A stretch of DNA of 64,000 nucleotides, taken from positions 1 to 64,000 of the forward strand of contig NZ_JALHLS010000011.1 of NCBI RefSeq assembly GCF_022844445.1, written 5' to 3'. Below the pieces are notes generated by a model that was not told the DNA's origin, ran no database searches, and was given only the letters and a program-made list of their open reading frames with translations. The translations under genes were made by a program, and so were the position numbers. Below, piece by piece: positions 16,481 to 25,003 of the stretch (positions are counted from its first letter, which is position 1; the number at the start of each line of letters is the position of its first letter). This DNA comes from Hyphomonas sp. (GTDB taxonomy: Bacteria; Pseudomonadota; Alphaproteobacteria; Caulobacterales; Hyphomonadaceae).

Positions 16481-17902
16481 TTATTCGATTGGCCTAACCA
16501 AATCGACCTTTAAATCGATGCTAAGGCGGGCGGCGATTTCTTCCAGTACGATTTTCTTGTCTGCGTTGCTGGCGTGAGTGCCGACTATCCAGTCCTCAAT
16601 CTTCCTGAAGCCCCGATCTGGTGGAGGCAGAGACTTGCCAACGAATGGCAATCCTCCAAGTTTAAGACCAAGTGGATAAATCTTCTCGACGCCAATCCTT
16701 CTCACGGCTTCAGCTAATGCATCTGCGGCATGCTCGCGTATGATTGAATGTCCATTGTGTAGGATCCGAAGCTTTGTTTTGGGGCCTTTCTTGTTGACCG
16801 GTCCATTTAGTGCTTCATGGATCAATGCCACGGCCGTTGAAACTTCAGTCTGAAGTAGCTTCAAAGCGCCGGCCACGGATGAAAGTCGCGTCAATTGCCG
16901 TCGCAACTCCGCAGTTGTCACCACATCTTTTGTTTCTGAACGAGATTCAGTAACTGGTCTAATTGATGGGCCGACACTGTTAACTGAAAGCGGTGGATCA
17001 ATTGATCCTTCCGTTCCACCCAAGATTGACTTCACCCGCGACAGTATTGATGAACCGCCGAGTGAACCTGCCGAGCGATCATAGTAGTCGAACCATGGAA
17101 TGTTTGCTGATTTGTATTGGTTCTGCGTAATTGGCTTTGTAGGTGTGTCCATGCCTGTGAGCTCCTTCCAATTCTCGGCATTTAAAACTGATACAAAGCA
17201 ACGTGACGAGACACTCTGGTCCCAAGCTTCAACCCCATAAGGGTCTTCGAGTATCTCCTGCCTCATCTTTCCGCCTGCACTGAACCCCATTTCGGCTGTC
17301 TTATCAGCTAACATATTAAAATGCGGCTCGTGAAGCTGGTCGTAGCGATGCCGTCTCAACAGGCTTTCAAAGAACTCACGCTTCATTGGGTAAGCGATAA
17401 CCTGCAATCCCCCGTTCTCTGCAGCGCCAGTTATCTGTTCCTCGACAGTCACTCCTTTACCAAGACGCACGGCAACGAATTGGCGGACAACACCTTTTTC
17501 GACGCAGTAGCCATCAAACCACGGTTGCTTTGTAACAACCAAGTAGTCCTGTGGATCATCCTGCAAAGTTTCGGTCCACCCTCTGCCAGTGATCGCATTG
17601 ATCTTCCCGGTAGCGATCTTAACGGCAAAAGGATATTGGCTTTGACTTCGAAAATTGATCCACATTGCCTCCGATTGCCACATGGGCATAGCGACGCCAC
17701 CGCGCCGCATTGTTCTCGACGGCAGTTTGGCGGCGTAATCATCGACATGGCTGAGAGGGAAATTACCTAATCCTGCTGGCAGGGGGTATGTACGGCCATC
17801 ATCAGGTAAGCGCAGAGTCCGCTGGAATTCCAAGCTGAACTCGGCCTCGTCACTGATTTCAGGAAAACGGAAAACAAGCTTGTTGCTCTCTAATGTAATC
17901 AT
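16481..17902 (-). CDS. Large protein of unknown function paired with XRE regulator
   Basis: A 473-residue protein of no family I can name. The N-terminal part is beta-rich with KLPSRTMRRGGVAMPMWQSEAMW and several aromatic motifs. The central segment (MGFSAGGKMRQEI, DPYGVEAWD, RCFVSVLNAENWKELTG) looks like a conserved domain core. A Ser/Thr-rich linker (about 285-320) leads to a helical C-terminal domain. No membrane segment, P-loop or known catalytic motif was found. Base composition is strikingly AT-rich beside its neighbours, pointing to recent transfer. It starts 21 bases after the XRE gene stop and is probably co-transcribed with it. Effector, toxin or defence roles are possible but unproven. 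Confidence 0.75.
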   Translation of the reverse strand: MITLESNKLVFRFPEISDEAEFSLEFQRTLRLPDDGRTYPLPAGLGNFPLSHVDDYAAKLPSRTMRRGGVAMPMWQSEAMWINFRSQSQYPFAVKIATGKINAITGRGWTETLQDDPQDYLVVTKQPWFDGYCVEKGVVRQFVAVRLGKGVTVEEQITGAAENGGLQVIAYPMKREFFESLLRRHRYDQLHEPHFNMLADKTAEMGFSAGGKMRQEILEDPYGVEAWDQSVSSRCFVSVLNAENWKELTGMDTPTKPITQNQYKSANIPWFDYYDRSAGSLGGSSILSRVKSILGGTEGSIDPPLSVNSVGPSIRPVTESRSETKDVVTTAELRRQLTRLSSVAGALKLLQTEVSTAVALIHEALNGPVNKKGPKTKLRILHNGHSIIREHAADALAEAVRRIGVEKIYPLGLKLGGLPFVGKSLPPPDRGFRKIEDWIVGTHASNADKKIVLEEIAARLSIDLKVDLVRPIE

Positions 17903-17923
17903 GATCTAACCTTTCGCGTTCGA

Positions 17924-18274
17924 TTACCAATCGCCGTCGCGGATTTCCCGGACAACACGAAGAATAGCGTGATCTGGAGCTTGTTTGAGTTCGCGTAGCA
18001 AGCTCGCAAACACCTGTGGTCTTTTGCGAATAATCTCTTGCAGATCACTCGAGACTTTGCCGCCCATTGCCAGGAGTAGGTCTACATCTTCGCCCAGTTC
18101 CGCGGCAATCGCCCTAATCGTCTGTTCTGACGGGGGATCGAATTCTCCTCGTTCAATCTTGCTGAGATACGTGGGCTGGATTCCCATCCGGCCCGCCATT
18201 CGTCGTAAAGAGAATGCAGGATTGCTAGCCTGAATTTCTTCCCGACGTTTCCGAATAAACTCTCCGAAGTGCAT
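17924..18274 (-). CDS. XRE-family HTH transcriptional regulator
   Basis: A 116-residue protein from the ATG at 18274. The N-terminal Cro/C1-type HTH (FSLRRMAGRMGIQPTYLSKIERGE) is followed by a helical tail (LLRELKQAPDHAILRVVREI). Longer in-frame starts at 18292 or 18301 would place the perfect operator-like repeat at 18281-18300 inside the gene, so 18274 is preferred. That implies a leaderless or very short leader mRNA. It is likely an autorepressor controlling the 473-aa gene downstream. Confidence 0.88.
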   Translation of the reverse strand: MHFGEFIRKRREEIQASNPAFSLRRMAGRMGIQPTYLSKIERGEFDPPSEQTIRAIAAELGEDVDLLLAMGGKVSSDLQEIIRKRPQVFASLLRELKQAPDHAILRVVREIRDGDW

Positions 18275-18280
18275 GTGTAT

Positions 18281-18309
18281 TGTGTAGGACATACTACACA
18301 TATTGTCAA
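18281..18309 (-). promoter_or_regulatory. Promoter with XRE operator-like inverted repeat
   Basis: A perfect inverted repeat TGTGTAG-N6-CTACACA occupies 18281-18300. On the minus strand TTGACA (18309-18304) lies 17 bp from a weak -10 TACACA (18286-18281), both overlapped by the repeat. Transcription would begin close to the ATG at 18274. This fits autorepression by the XRE protein. Confidence 0.55.
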
Positions 18310-18351
18310 TAGAAGACCTTGTAGGCCGTTCTGCGGATGCGATGTTCCTTC

Positions 18352-18378
18352 AACGCCGTAGCCTCTTACAACGGCGTT
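18352..18378. other. Hairpin downstream of RNA methyltransferase gene
   Basis: Perfect 8-bp arms aacgccgt and acggcgtt enclose an 11-base loop just past the stop of the minus-strand methyltransferase gene. There is no T-run, so it may be a weak terminator or an mRNA-end stabiliser. Confidence 0.35.
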
Positions 18379-18390
18379 AGAAGTTTCTCT

Positions 18391-19500
18391 TCAGATAGCC
18401 GTCCGGTACAGCGTCACGCTCAGCCCCCCATGTGCCACAGATTGACCCGGCGTCTCGAACGGCAGGTTCGTCGCCTTGGCGAGCGAGGTTTCCGTCGTCA
18501 CCAGCCCCACGCGCCAGCCTGAGAACCTTGTGAGCAGCACTTTGCCCAGTGCGCCGTAGAGGCCGTAGAGGGCTTTCCTGTCGCCGATCCTCGTGCCGTA
18601 GGGCGGGTTGACGATGACGAGACCGGGCGGGCCTTGCGGGGTCACGAGATCGCTGATGCTGCGCTGCTGGAAATCGGTGAACGCCGCCACGCCTGCACGC
18701 TCCGCGTTCTCCTTGGCCATGCGAATGGCGCCGGCGTCGCGGTCGCTGCCGTGGAAGCGGAAGCCGGGGGTTTTCGTTTCCGATTCCTGCTTCATCGCGG
18801 CCCAGGCGGCGGCATCGAAGCCTGCGAGTTTTTCGAAGGCGAAGCTCCGTGCGCGGCCGGGCATGAGGCCTGCGGCGATTTCGGCGGCTTCAATGATGAA
18901 GGTGCCGGAGCCGCACATCGGGTCCACCACCGGCCCCGTTCCGTCATAGCCGCATTGGCGCAGGAAGAGGGAGGCCATCGTCTCGCGCATCGGGGCCTTG
19001 CCCACGCCTTCCTTGTGACCGCGCTTGTGGAGCGACTCGCCCGAGGTATCGATGCTGATGGTGCAGAGATCATCCTCGATGCGGGCCTTGATGACGATCT
19101 CGGCATCCTTCGAGATCGGCGCTTTCAATTCCTCCCGGATGGCGGTTTCAATGCGCTGCGCGGCGGCGGCGGAATGATAGATCTTCGAGCGCGTGCAGGT
19201 GGCCTCGACGCGCAGCGGCACATCGGGCCGCAGGAAATCCTTCCACGGAAATTTCCGCGCCCGCTTGTCAAGCTGCGCGAGGTGCATGACGCGGAAGGCG
19301 CCGATGCGGGCCAGCACGCGGGTGGCGCCGCGCAATTCAAGATTGGCGCGCCAGACATCCGCCCAGCCACCCTGGAAGGTGACGCCGCCGGTGACGATCT
19401 TCGGCTTCGGAAAGCCGAGCGCGCGCGTTTCATCGGCCAGCACGGGCTCGATGCCGGGGTGGCCGACGAGGAAGATTTCGAAGGGGGGCGATGACGTCAT
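18391..19500 (-). CDS. THUMP-domain class I SAM RNA methyltransferase (RlmL/YpsC-like)
   Basis: A 369-residue RNA guanine-N2-methyltransferase-like protein. The N-terminal ferredoxin-like/THUMP part (residues 1-155) precedes a Rossmann methyltransferase domain with DPMCGSGTF near residue 192 and the catalytic NPPYG near residue 297. This organisation matches the RlmK/L N-terminal half and Bacillus YpsC, which methylate 23S rRNA. The exact target base cannot be assigned. The ATG at 19500 begins MTSSPPFEIF. It is core genome by composition. Confidence 0.9.
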   Translation of the reverse strand: MTSSPPFEIFLVGHPGIEPVLADETRALGFPKPKIVTGGVTFQGGWADVWRANLELRGATRVLARIGAFRVMHLAQLDKRARKFPWKDFLRPDVPLRVEATCTRSKIYHSAAAAQRIETAIREELKAPISKDAEIVIKARIEDDLCTISIDTSGESLHKRGHKEGVGKAPMRETMASLFLRQCGYDGTGPVVDPMCGSGTFIIEAAEIAAGLMPGRARSFAFEKLAGFDAAAWAAMKQESETKTPGFRFHGSDRDAGAIRMAKENAERAGVAAFTDFQQRSISDLVTPQGPPGLVIVNPPYGTRIGDRKALYGLYGALGKVLLTRFSGWRVGLVTTETSLAKATNLPFETPGQSVAHGGLSVTLYRTAI

Positions 19501-19850
19501 GCCGGGTGCTTATCCGCAATCCGGACGGTCTTCGACAAGTTTCTTGAAGGCCCTGCTCAGGCTTCGAGCTTCGCCAGCATGTGGCGGGCGTCGGTTGAGG
19601 CTGTGAACGATGTGCTCTCCTGCCATATCGATGAAGTTGCATATCGCGTCCCGTTCTCCGTGAGGCGGATGACTGTCGAACGGCCGATGCTGCCCTACGC
19701 GCCGCCCCTGTGTGACCGCCGGGCCTTTCGAGCGGGCCAATGTTGCAATCCTGACCAGAGAAAAATACGCTGGCGGCAGAAGGCGGTTTGGCCAATTCTT
19801 CCGGCACGCCCGGAGAGGCCAAGCGGCAAGTGAATGTGGAGGATCGATCG
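19501..19850. other. Intergenic region before phytanoyl-CoA dioxygenase gene
   Basis: 350 bases between divergent genes. A minus-strand frame at 19510-19740 starts only at TTG, has no ribosome binding site and shows no family features; I do not call it. The promoter of the downstream dioxygenase gene should lie here. Nothing else was recognised. Confidence 0.45.
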
Positions 19851-20726
19851 ATGTATACGAAGCAGGCGTTGCATGAACTGGGCGTGAGGCCCGATACCTT
19901 GTCTGCCTTGCAGAAAAGGCAGCTCGACGAGCAGGGCTTCTTCATCGTCGAGAACGTGCTGTCGAAAGCCGATTGCAAGCTGATGTGTGACGAGTTCGAG
20001 CGCATTCATGCAGCCGAAGCTGACCGCGGCGGACACGAAGTGCATGTGGAGCCGGGCGCGCGCCGCATCTCCAACATCTTCAACAAGACCACCGCCTTCG
20101 ACAAATGCCTGTGGATTCCGGAAGTGCTGGCGGCTTCCGCCTATCTGCTGGGCGAGATCAAGGCGCATGGCGCCAACCTGCGCGACCCCGTGAAGGGTTA
20201 CGGTCATCAGGACCTCCACGTCGACGTGCCGAAAAAATTCCCCGGCGACTGGTGGGTCGTGAACTCGATGCTGATGTTCGACGACATGACGCTGGACAAT
20301 GGCCCGACGCGCGTTGTCCCCGGCTCGCACCACTGGGCGCCGATCAACGTGCCTTATGTGAATATCGGCGACTGGGAGCCGCAGCCGCTGACGCCTGAGG
20401 AAGAAGCGAAGATCCCGAAGGATCTCTCGGCTCCATATCCAGGCGAGGTGCTGGTGGAAGCGCCGGCAGGCTCGGCCATCATCTGCAATTCCTCGATGTG
20501 GCATGCGGGCACATTGAAGAAGACCGACGCGCACCGCCGCATGCTGCACCTGACCTATACGCGCCGCGACCTGCCGCAGCAGCTGGTGCAGCTCGATCAC
20601 CTGACGCCGGAGCTTTACAACCGCATGAGCCCGACGAAGCGCTACCTGATGGAGATCGAGCCCCCCAAGGCCGGCGACGGCATCCTCCGTCAGCCGAAGA
20701 AGGATCACAAGGGCTGGTGGAACTGA
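19851..20726 (+). CDS. Phytanoyl-CoA dioxygenase (PhyH) family protein
   Basis: A 291-residue non-haem Fe(II)/2-oxoglutarate oxygenase. The iron ligands are visible as HQDLHVD (H-x-D type, near residue 123) and a distal His in ICNSSMWHAG near residue 221. An NGPTRVVPGSHHW segment, characteristic of the family, lies between them. The start at 19851 is set by a perfect GGAGGA at 19838-19843; an upstream GTG frame is less likely. The substrate is unknown; such enzymes hydroxylate fatty-acyl, amino-acid or small secondary-metabolite substrates. It is convergent with the ABC permease gene. Confidence 0.88.
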   Translation: MYTKQALHELGVRPDTLSALQKRQLDEQGFFIVENVLSKADCKLMCDEFERIHAAEADRGGHEVHVEPGARRISNIFNKTTAFDKCLWIPEVLAASAYLLGEIKAHGANLRDPVKGYGHQDLHVDVPKKFPGDWWVVNSMLMFDDMTLDNGPTRVVPGSHHWAPINVPYVNIGDWEPQPLTPEEEAKIPKDLSAPYPGEVLVEAPAGSAIICNSSMWHAGTLKKTDAHRRMLHLTYTRRDLPQQLVQLDHLTPELYNRMSPTKRYLMEIEPPKAGDGILRQPKKDHKGWWN

Positions 20727-20733
20727 CGCGCGG

Positions 20734-21630
20734 CTAAATCACCGCCCGCCACACCGTGGCACGTGCCAGCACCTTCTGCACGAGGCCCGAGACGGCAGCA
20801 AGCGGCAGGGCCATGAGGATCGTGGCGGCAGAAAAGCTGGCCCACTCGCCGATTGATGAGCCGGTTTGGGCTTCCTTGTTCGATATTTGCCCGATGGCCC
20901 ACGGCGGCAGCGTCATGGCATGGTCGGCAGCGAGATAGGCAGCGAGGATGTATTCGTTCCAGCACAGCGTGAAGACCAGAAATCCCGCTGCTGCAATGCC
21001 TCCGGCTGACATCGGCAGCAGGATGGAAAACACGATAAGGAGGTGCGAGGCGCCATCCAGCCGGGCGGCATCTTCCTGCTCGGTTGCCCTGAGGCCAAGC
21101 ACCGGCTGCATCAGCCAGATGGCGACGGGAACATTGGCCGTGGTGTAGACGGCGATCAACGCCATGCGGGTGTCCATCATGCCGGCATGCTGCGCCATCA
21201 TGTAAAGCGGCAGGGCGATGGCGGCCGGCGGCAGCACGCGGGTTGAAAGCAGTGCCGCCAACACCATGCGGCCCCGCCCGGCACTTCCCCAGGGCGTAGC
21301 CAAATGGCAGCGCGTGAGCGCATAGATGGCGAGGCCGCCGAACAGCAGGGCGAGCATCGTCGAGGCCGCCGCGATCACCGCGGAATTGAAGAGCCGCGGC
21401 AGAAAGGTGTTGAAGGGATCGGCCAGAATGAGAGCCCATGCTTCGAGCGTTGGCCGGAAATCCACGAAGGGCAGAAAGGTTGGCCCCTCGGCAATGGCGG
21501 CTTCCGGTTTCAGGGAAGTGACTGCAAGCCACAGGATTGGAAACAGGCAGACGGCGGACCAGGACAGCAGGATGGCATATGTCAGGCTGCGGCGCAGTGC
21601 AGGCCAGGCCCTGGCAGGCGTGCGGATCAT
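20734..21630 (-). CDS. Carbohydrate ABC transporter permease (MalG-like), orphan
   Basis: A 298-residue inner-membrane permease of the binding-protein-dependent transport family. It has six predicted membrane segments and the EAA loop (EQEDAARLDGASHLLIVF) near residue 185, which contacts the ATPase. The N-terminus (LLSWSAVCLFPILWLAVTSLK) is typical of MalG-type sugar permeases. No binding protein, second permease or ATPase is adjacent, so partners must be elsewhere or lost. The stop is close to the convergent dioxygenase gene. Confidence 0.88.
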   Translation of the reverse strand: MIRTPARAWPALRRSLTYAILLSWSAVCLFPILWLAVTSLKPEAAIAEGPTFLPFVDFRPTLEAWALILADPFNTFLPRLFNSAVIAAASTMLALLFGGLAIYALTRCHLATPWGSAGRGRMVLAALLSTRVLPPAAIALPLYMMAQHAGMMDTRMALIAVYTTANVPVAIWLMQPVLGLRATEQEDAARLDGASHLLIVFSILLPMSAGGIAAAGFLVFTLCWNEYILAAYLAADHAMTLPPWAIGQISNKEAQTGSSIGEWASFSAATILMALPLAAVSGLVQKVLARATVWRAVI

Positions 21631-21735
21631 GCTTCAGCTTTAGGCCCCGCCGGGCCGCCATGCAGCAGAAAACTTCAGATGCCCGCAGGCAGCGCGCGCA
21701 AGGTGTTGGGCGCCTGCCGCGTGGTGATTGCCCGC

Positions 21736-22137
21736 TCAGCGGGCGGCGGTGCGCCGAAGCTTCCGCAGGTGATGCGCGGCAAGCGGCGCGAGGAACATGA
21801 CGATCACGCTGTAGACCATGAGGCCGCCGGCAAGCGGATTGATCTCCGCCCAGATGCCCGTGCCATCCAACCCGCGCAGCAGGCCGATGATGACTTCGAA
21901 CACGAAGGTGAGTCCGGCCCACAGCGCGCCGAGGCGGATGAGATTCGAGGTATCGCGAAGCCCGATCCAGCGGATGGCGAGATAGCTGACCCCCAGCACG
22001 ATGATCAGTCCGACTGGCCAGCCGATGCGGCTTGCCATGTCCTCGCCAAGGCGCGTCACGAGGAACAGCCCGCGCAGCACGCCATGGATCGTTTCGATGA
22101 GCATGATGAGGAGCCAGACGAGAAGCCCGCGGGTCAT
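21736..22137 (-). CDS. Integral membrane protein, unknown
   Basis: A 133-residue protein with four predicted hydrophobic segments (starting LLVWLLIMLIET) and a basic C-terminus. The ATG at 22137 has a good GAGAGGA seven bases upstream on the minus strand; longer frames upstream run antisense through the SDR gene and are rejected. It is divergent from the SDR gene with 55 bases between starts. No family name can be given. Confidence 0.7.
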   Translation of the reverse strand: MTRGLLVWLLIMLIETIHGVLRGLFLVTRLGEDMASRIGWPVGLIIVLGVSYLAIRWIGLRDTSNLIRLGALWAGLTFVFEVIIGLLRGLDGTGIWAEINPLAGGLMVYSVIVMFLAPLAAHHLRKLRRTAAR

Positions 22138-22192
22138 GGTGAAATCCTCTCCGATCGTGCAAGATGAATGCTTATCAGCAAACGGGGATTCG

Positions 22193-22939
22193 ATGTTCGA
22201 CGATCTGAGGGACAAGGTGGTGGTGGTGACCGGCGGGGTGACCGGCATCGGCGGCGGCGCATCGCTGGCTTTCGCGGGGGCAGGTGCCAAAGTGCTGGCG
22301 CAGTATCTCGGCGGCGGGCCGGAGCTTGCGGCCATCGAGGCAGCGGGCATCGCCACGCTGAAGCTTGATCTGACGGAGGAGGGCGCGCCGCAGAAGCTGA
22401 TCGATACGGCGGTGGAGAAGTTCGGCCGCGTCGACGTGCTGGTGAACAATGCCGGAAGCCTCGTCGCGCGCATTCCGGTGACCGATCTGGAAGATGAGTT
22501 CATCGACAAGGTGTTCGACCTCAACTGCCGGCAATTGATCCACTGCTGCCGCATCGCTGCGAAGCTGATGAAGGCGCAAGGCGCCGGCAACATCATCAAC
22601 GTGACCTCGATTGCGGCGCGCAATGGTTCGAGCCCCGGAGGTTCCGTCTATGCCGGCGCCAAGGCCTTCGTCTCGGCTTTCTCGAAGACGCTGGCGAAAG
22701 AGCTGGTGGGCAATGGCATCCGCGTCAACTGCGTGTCGCCCGGCACGATCCATACGGCCTTTCACGACCGTTTTTCGGACGAGGCCAAGCGCGAGGCGGC
22801 ACGCAGGACCATTCCCATGCAGCGCCTCGGAACGGCGGAGGATTGCGCCGGAACCTTCCTCTATCTCGCCAGCGACCGGGCCAGCGGCTATGTGACGGGT
22901 CAGGTGATCGAGGTGAACGGCGGGCAGTTGATGCCATGA
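22193..22939 (+). CDS. SDR family NAD(P)-dependent oxidoreductase
   Basis: A classical short-chain dehydrogenase/reductase of 248 residues. It has the cofactor motif TGGVTGIG near residue 13, NNAG near 84, catalytic Ser in NVTSIA, YAGAK (Tyr/Lys) near 150, and the C-terminal SGYVTGQVIEVNGG. The substrate is unknown; FabG-like 3-oxoacyl or sugar/alcohol dehydrogenases share this layout. The stop overlaps the ATG of the following cupin gene, so the pair is an operon. Confidence 0.92.
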   Translation: MFDDLRDKVVVVTGGVTGIGGGASLAFAGAGAKVLAQYLGGGPELAAIEAAGIATLKLDLTEEGAPQKLIDTAVEKFGRVDVLVNNAGSLVARIPVTDLEDEFIDKVFDLNCRQLIHCCRIAAKLMKAQGAGNIINVTSIAARNGSSPGGSVYAGAKAFVSAFSKTLAKELVGNGIRVNCVSPGTIHTAFHDRFSDEAKREAARRTIPMQRLGTAEDCAGTFLYLASDRASGYVTGQVIEVNGGQLMP

Positions 22940-23313
22940 GCTTCGAGACGCGGGCGAGATCGGAAGCGCCGGATGCGATTGCGCCAGATGGCTCCGAGGT
23001 GCGGCTGCTCGCGTCCGCCGCACGCGGCAGCATGGCGCAGTTCACGCTGAGGCCCGGCGTGGTCTCGGCGGCGGTGGCGCATCGCAGTGTAGAAGAAGTG
23101 TGGCTGGTGATGAAGGGCCGTGGCCGCATGTGGCGGAAGCTTGGAGAGGCAGAAGAAACCGTCGATCTCGTTCCCGGCGTCTCGATCGCGATTCCCGTGG
23201 GCGCAAGCTTCCAGTTCCGCAACGATGGTGATGAAGCGCTGGAAGCGGTGGGCGTGACCATGCCGCCCTGGCCGGGAATGGACGAGGCTTATGAGGTTGA
23301 GGGTATCTGGTGA
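22936..23313 (+). CDS. Cupin-domain protein
   Basis: A 125-residue single-domain cupin. The first motif appears as AHRSVEEVWLVMKGRG and the second as VGASFQFRNDGDEALEAVGV, within a beta-barrel pattern. Translationally coupled to the SDR gene (ATGA), which suggests a joint small-molecule pathway, perhaps sugar or ketone metabolism. The second motif lacks an obvious His, so metal binding may be altered. No more specific function can be given. Confidence 0.82.
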   Translation: MSFETRARSEAPDAIAPDGSEVRLLASAARGSMAQFTLRPGVVSAAVAHRSVEEVWLVMKGRGRMWRKLGEAEETVDLVPGVSIAIPVGASFQFRNDGDEALEAVGVTMPPWPGMDEAYEVEGIW

Positions 23314-23330
23314 AGCGTCCTCGCCCTTCG

Positions 23331-23479
23331 TCCTCTCCTGCGAAGCGGGAGAGGAGGGGGCCCCGACGAAGTCGGGGTAGGTGAGGGGAAGTGGCCATTA
23401 CTTCAGATCAGGGCTCGGCAGCCCTCATCTCCCCGTTGGCGCGGGTCTCTTCTTCTCCCGCTGAAGAGGCGGGAGAAGA
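23331..23479. repeat. Intergenic palindromic repeat cluster
   Basis: Three inverted repeats in a row lie between convergent genes: tcctctcc/ggagagga (23331-23355), ccccgac-gaa-gtcgggg (23361-23377) and tcttctcccgc/gcgggagaaga (23451-23479, seven-base loop). The wording resembles dispersed intergenic REP-like elements common in Hyphomicrobiales. The last hairpin could also end transcription from both sides. Confidence 0.6.
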
Positions 23480-23485
23480 CGACAA

Positions 23486-23905
23486 CTACCAGCTTCCCGT
23501 GTTCTGCATCGAGGCCCAGGGCTCGGCTGCGGGGAGCGCGTCGCCCTTCTGCAGGAGCTCGATCGAGATGCCGTCGGGCGTCTTGATGAAGGCCATGCGG
23601 CCGTCGCGCGGCGGGCGGTTGATGGTGATGCCGTGCTTCTGGAGGTTGGCGCAATAGTCGTAGATGTTGTCGACGCCCAGCGCCAGGTGCCCGAAGTTCC
23701 GCCCGCCGGTGTAGACTTCCGGGTCCCAGTTGTAGGTCAGTTCGACCGGCGCATCGGGGCTTTCAGGACAGGCCACGAACACCAATGTAAAGCGTCCCTT
23801 CTCGTTTTCGTAGCGGCGCTGCTCGACGAAGCCCAGCTTGTTGATGAAAAAGTCGACCGATTGTTCCAGATTGGAGACGCGGATCATGGTGTGGAGATAT
23901 TTCAT
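23486..23905 (-). CDS. gloA: Lactoylglutathione lyase (glyoxalase I)
   Basis: Glyoxalase I converts the methylglyoxal-glutathione hemithioacetal to S-lactoylglutathione. The 139-residue protein has the vicinal-oxygen-chelate fold with metal ligands His5 in KYLHTMIRV, a Glu in PVELTYN near residue 56, His in NFGHLALGV and Glu in SIELLQKG. The sequence closely follows bacterial GloA. The ATG at 23905 is only 11 bases from the divergent sirtuin start. The C-terminal tail of about 20 residues (after LLQKGD) is slightly long. Confidence 0.95.
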   Translation of the reverse strand: MKYLHTMIRVSNLEQSVDFFINKLGFVEQRRYENEKGRFTLVFVACPESPDAPVELTYNWDPEVYTGGRNFGHLALGVDNIYDYCANLQKHGITINRPPRDGRMAFIKTPDGISIELLQKGDALPAAEPWASMQNTGSW

Positions 23906-23916
23906 GGGTTCACCTC

Positions 23917-24669
23917 GTGTTTGAGCGAGACATAGAAGAACTGGCGGCGATGGTCCAGAAATCCCGCCGTGCCGTGGTGTTCACGGGGGCTGGCGTCTCG
24001 ACCGAATGCGGCATACCGGATTTCCGCTCGGCAGGCGGCTTCTGGACGAAGTACAAGCCGATCGAGTTCCGCGAGTTCCTGGCATCCGCAGATACCCGCC
24101 TCGAAGCCTGGCGGCGCTTCCTGATGATCCGCGAGACGATCGGCAACGCTTCGCCGGGGCCGGGCCACCGGGCCATTTCCGAACTCGTGGCGCGCGGCCA
24201 TGTGAGCCACGTCATCACTCAGAACATCGATGGTCTGCACGAGCAGGCGGGCGTGCCGGCCGAACGGATCATCGAGATTCACGGCAACGGCACCTATGCC
24301 ACCTGCCTCTCCTGCGGGCTGCGCCACGAGATCGACTGGGTGAAGGCCGCGATCGCACAAGCAAACGCGGCGCCTTCCTGCGTGAGCTGCGAGGGCATCG
24401 TCAAGTCCGCCACCATCTCGTTCGGCCAGCCGATGCCCGACCAGCAGATGGCGGATGCGCGCGCGGCAACCTTCAATGCCGATCTCTTCCTTGCCATTGG
24501 CTCCTCGCTGCAGGTCTTCCCCGCCGCGGGCTTTCCGGTGACCGCCAAGCAGAACCGCACACCGCTGGTCATCATCAACCGCGAGCCGACAGGGCTCGAC
24601 GGCCTCGCCGATCTGGTCATCAACGCCGAAATCGGTCCTGTGCTGACGGCAGTGATCGGCCGCCTCTGA
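23917..24669 (+). CDS. cobB: Sir2-family NAD-dependent protein deacylase
   Basis: A 250-residue sirtuin that removes acyl groups from lysines using NAD. Motifs are [17 protein letters not shown] (NAD binding, residue about 20-36), TQNIDGLH, catalytic HGNG, two zinc Cys pairs (CLSC and CVSC) and [10 protein letters not shown]. The frame starts at GTG 23917 without a strong ribosome site; ATG 23950 would remove the helix that family members share, so GTG is preferred. It is divergent from gloA with very little room for two promoters. Confidence 0.92.
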   Translation: MFERDIEELAAMVQKSRRAVVFTGAGVSTECGIPDFRSAGGFWTKYKPIEFREFLASADTRLEAWRRFLMIRETIGNASPGPGHRAISELVARGHVSHVITQNIDGLHEQAGVPAERIIEIHGNGTYATCLSCGLRHEIDWVKAAIAQANAAPSCVSCEGIVKSATISFGQPMPDQQMADARAATFNADLFLAIGSSLQVFPAAGFPVTAKQNRTPLVIINREPTGLDGLADLVINAEIGPVLTAVIGRL

Positions 24670-25003
24670 GAGCGAATCACTTTCGCGCAAAGATGGAATC
24701 ACGCGTTTCCTCCGCCGTCTTCGCAGCCGATGGCGAAAATGTGACCCGGGCTTCGATCGGAGACGCGAAAACTCATAACGACTCGCAGCGCTGAAGCCTT
24801 ATCCGAATTCGTCATGAATTACCGCAGCTTGCAGCAAATCATCAGCAAAGCGCGGGGACTCGTGTGTTGCAAACTTGTGTCGCTGCGAGGTTTTCCACAC
24901 TGCAGATTGTGGTGATCTCTGTACAAATCCACAAGACTTGAGCAAGTTGAGTGTCAGGCGGTGGGGCAAGTCGATTGGCCGCCTTTGCACAGAGTTGGTA
25001 AAC
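24670..25003 (+). promoter_or_regulatory. Long leader region of the two-domain cold-shock gene
   Basis: 334 bases upstream of the cold-shock gene with no convincing gene. It probably includes its promoter and a long 5' leader, as cold-shock genes often have. An in-frame extension back to 24875 exists but is composed of unlikely residues and lacks a ribosome site. No riboswitch family was recognised. Confidence 0.4.

Noticed and set aside
16423..18390. Third copy of the tRNA-Glu 3' end, which would make the XRE/473-aa pair a second island
   Set aside because: I searched by eye for gtagggcgcgcca or close variants to the right of 16422 and found none.
19510..19740. Minus-strand 76-aa frame between the methyltransferase and dioxygenase genes
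   Set aside because: It starts only at TTG, has no ribosome binding site and shows no motif; the stretch is treated as intergenic.
24875..25003. N-terminal extension of the cold-shock protein
   Set aside because: Cys-rich atypical sequence without a ribosome site; family members start near [10 protein letters not shown].
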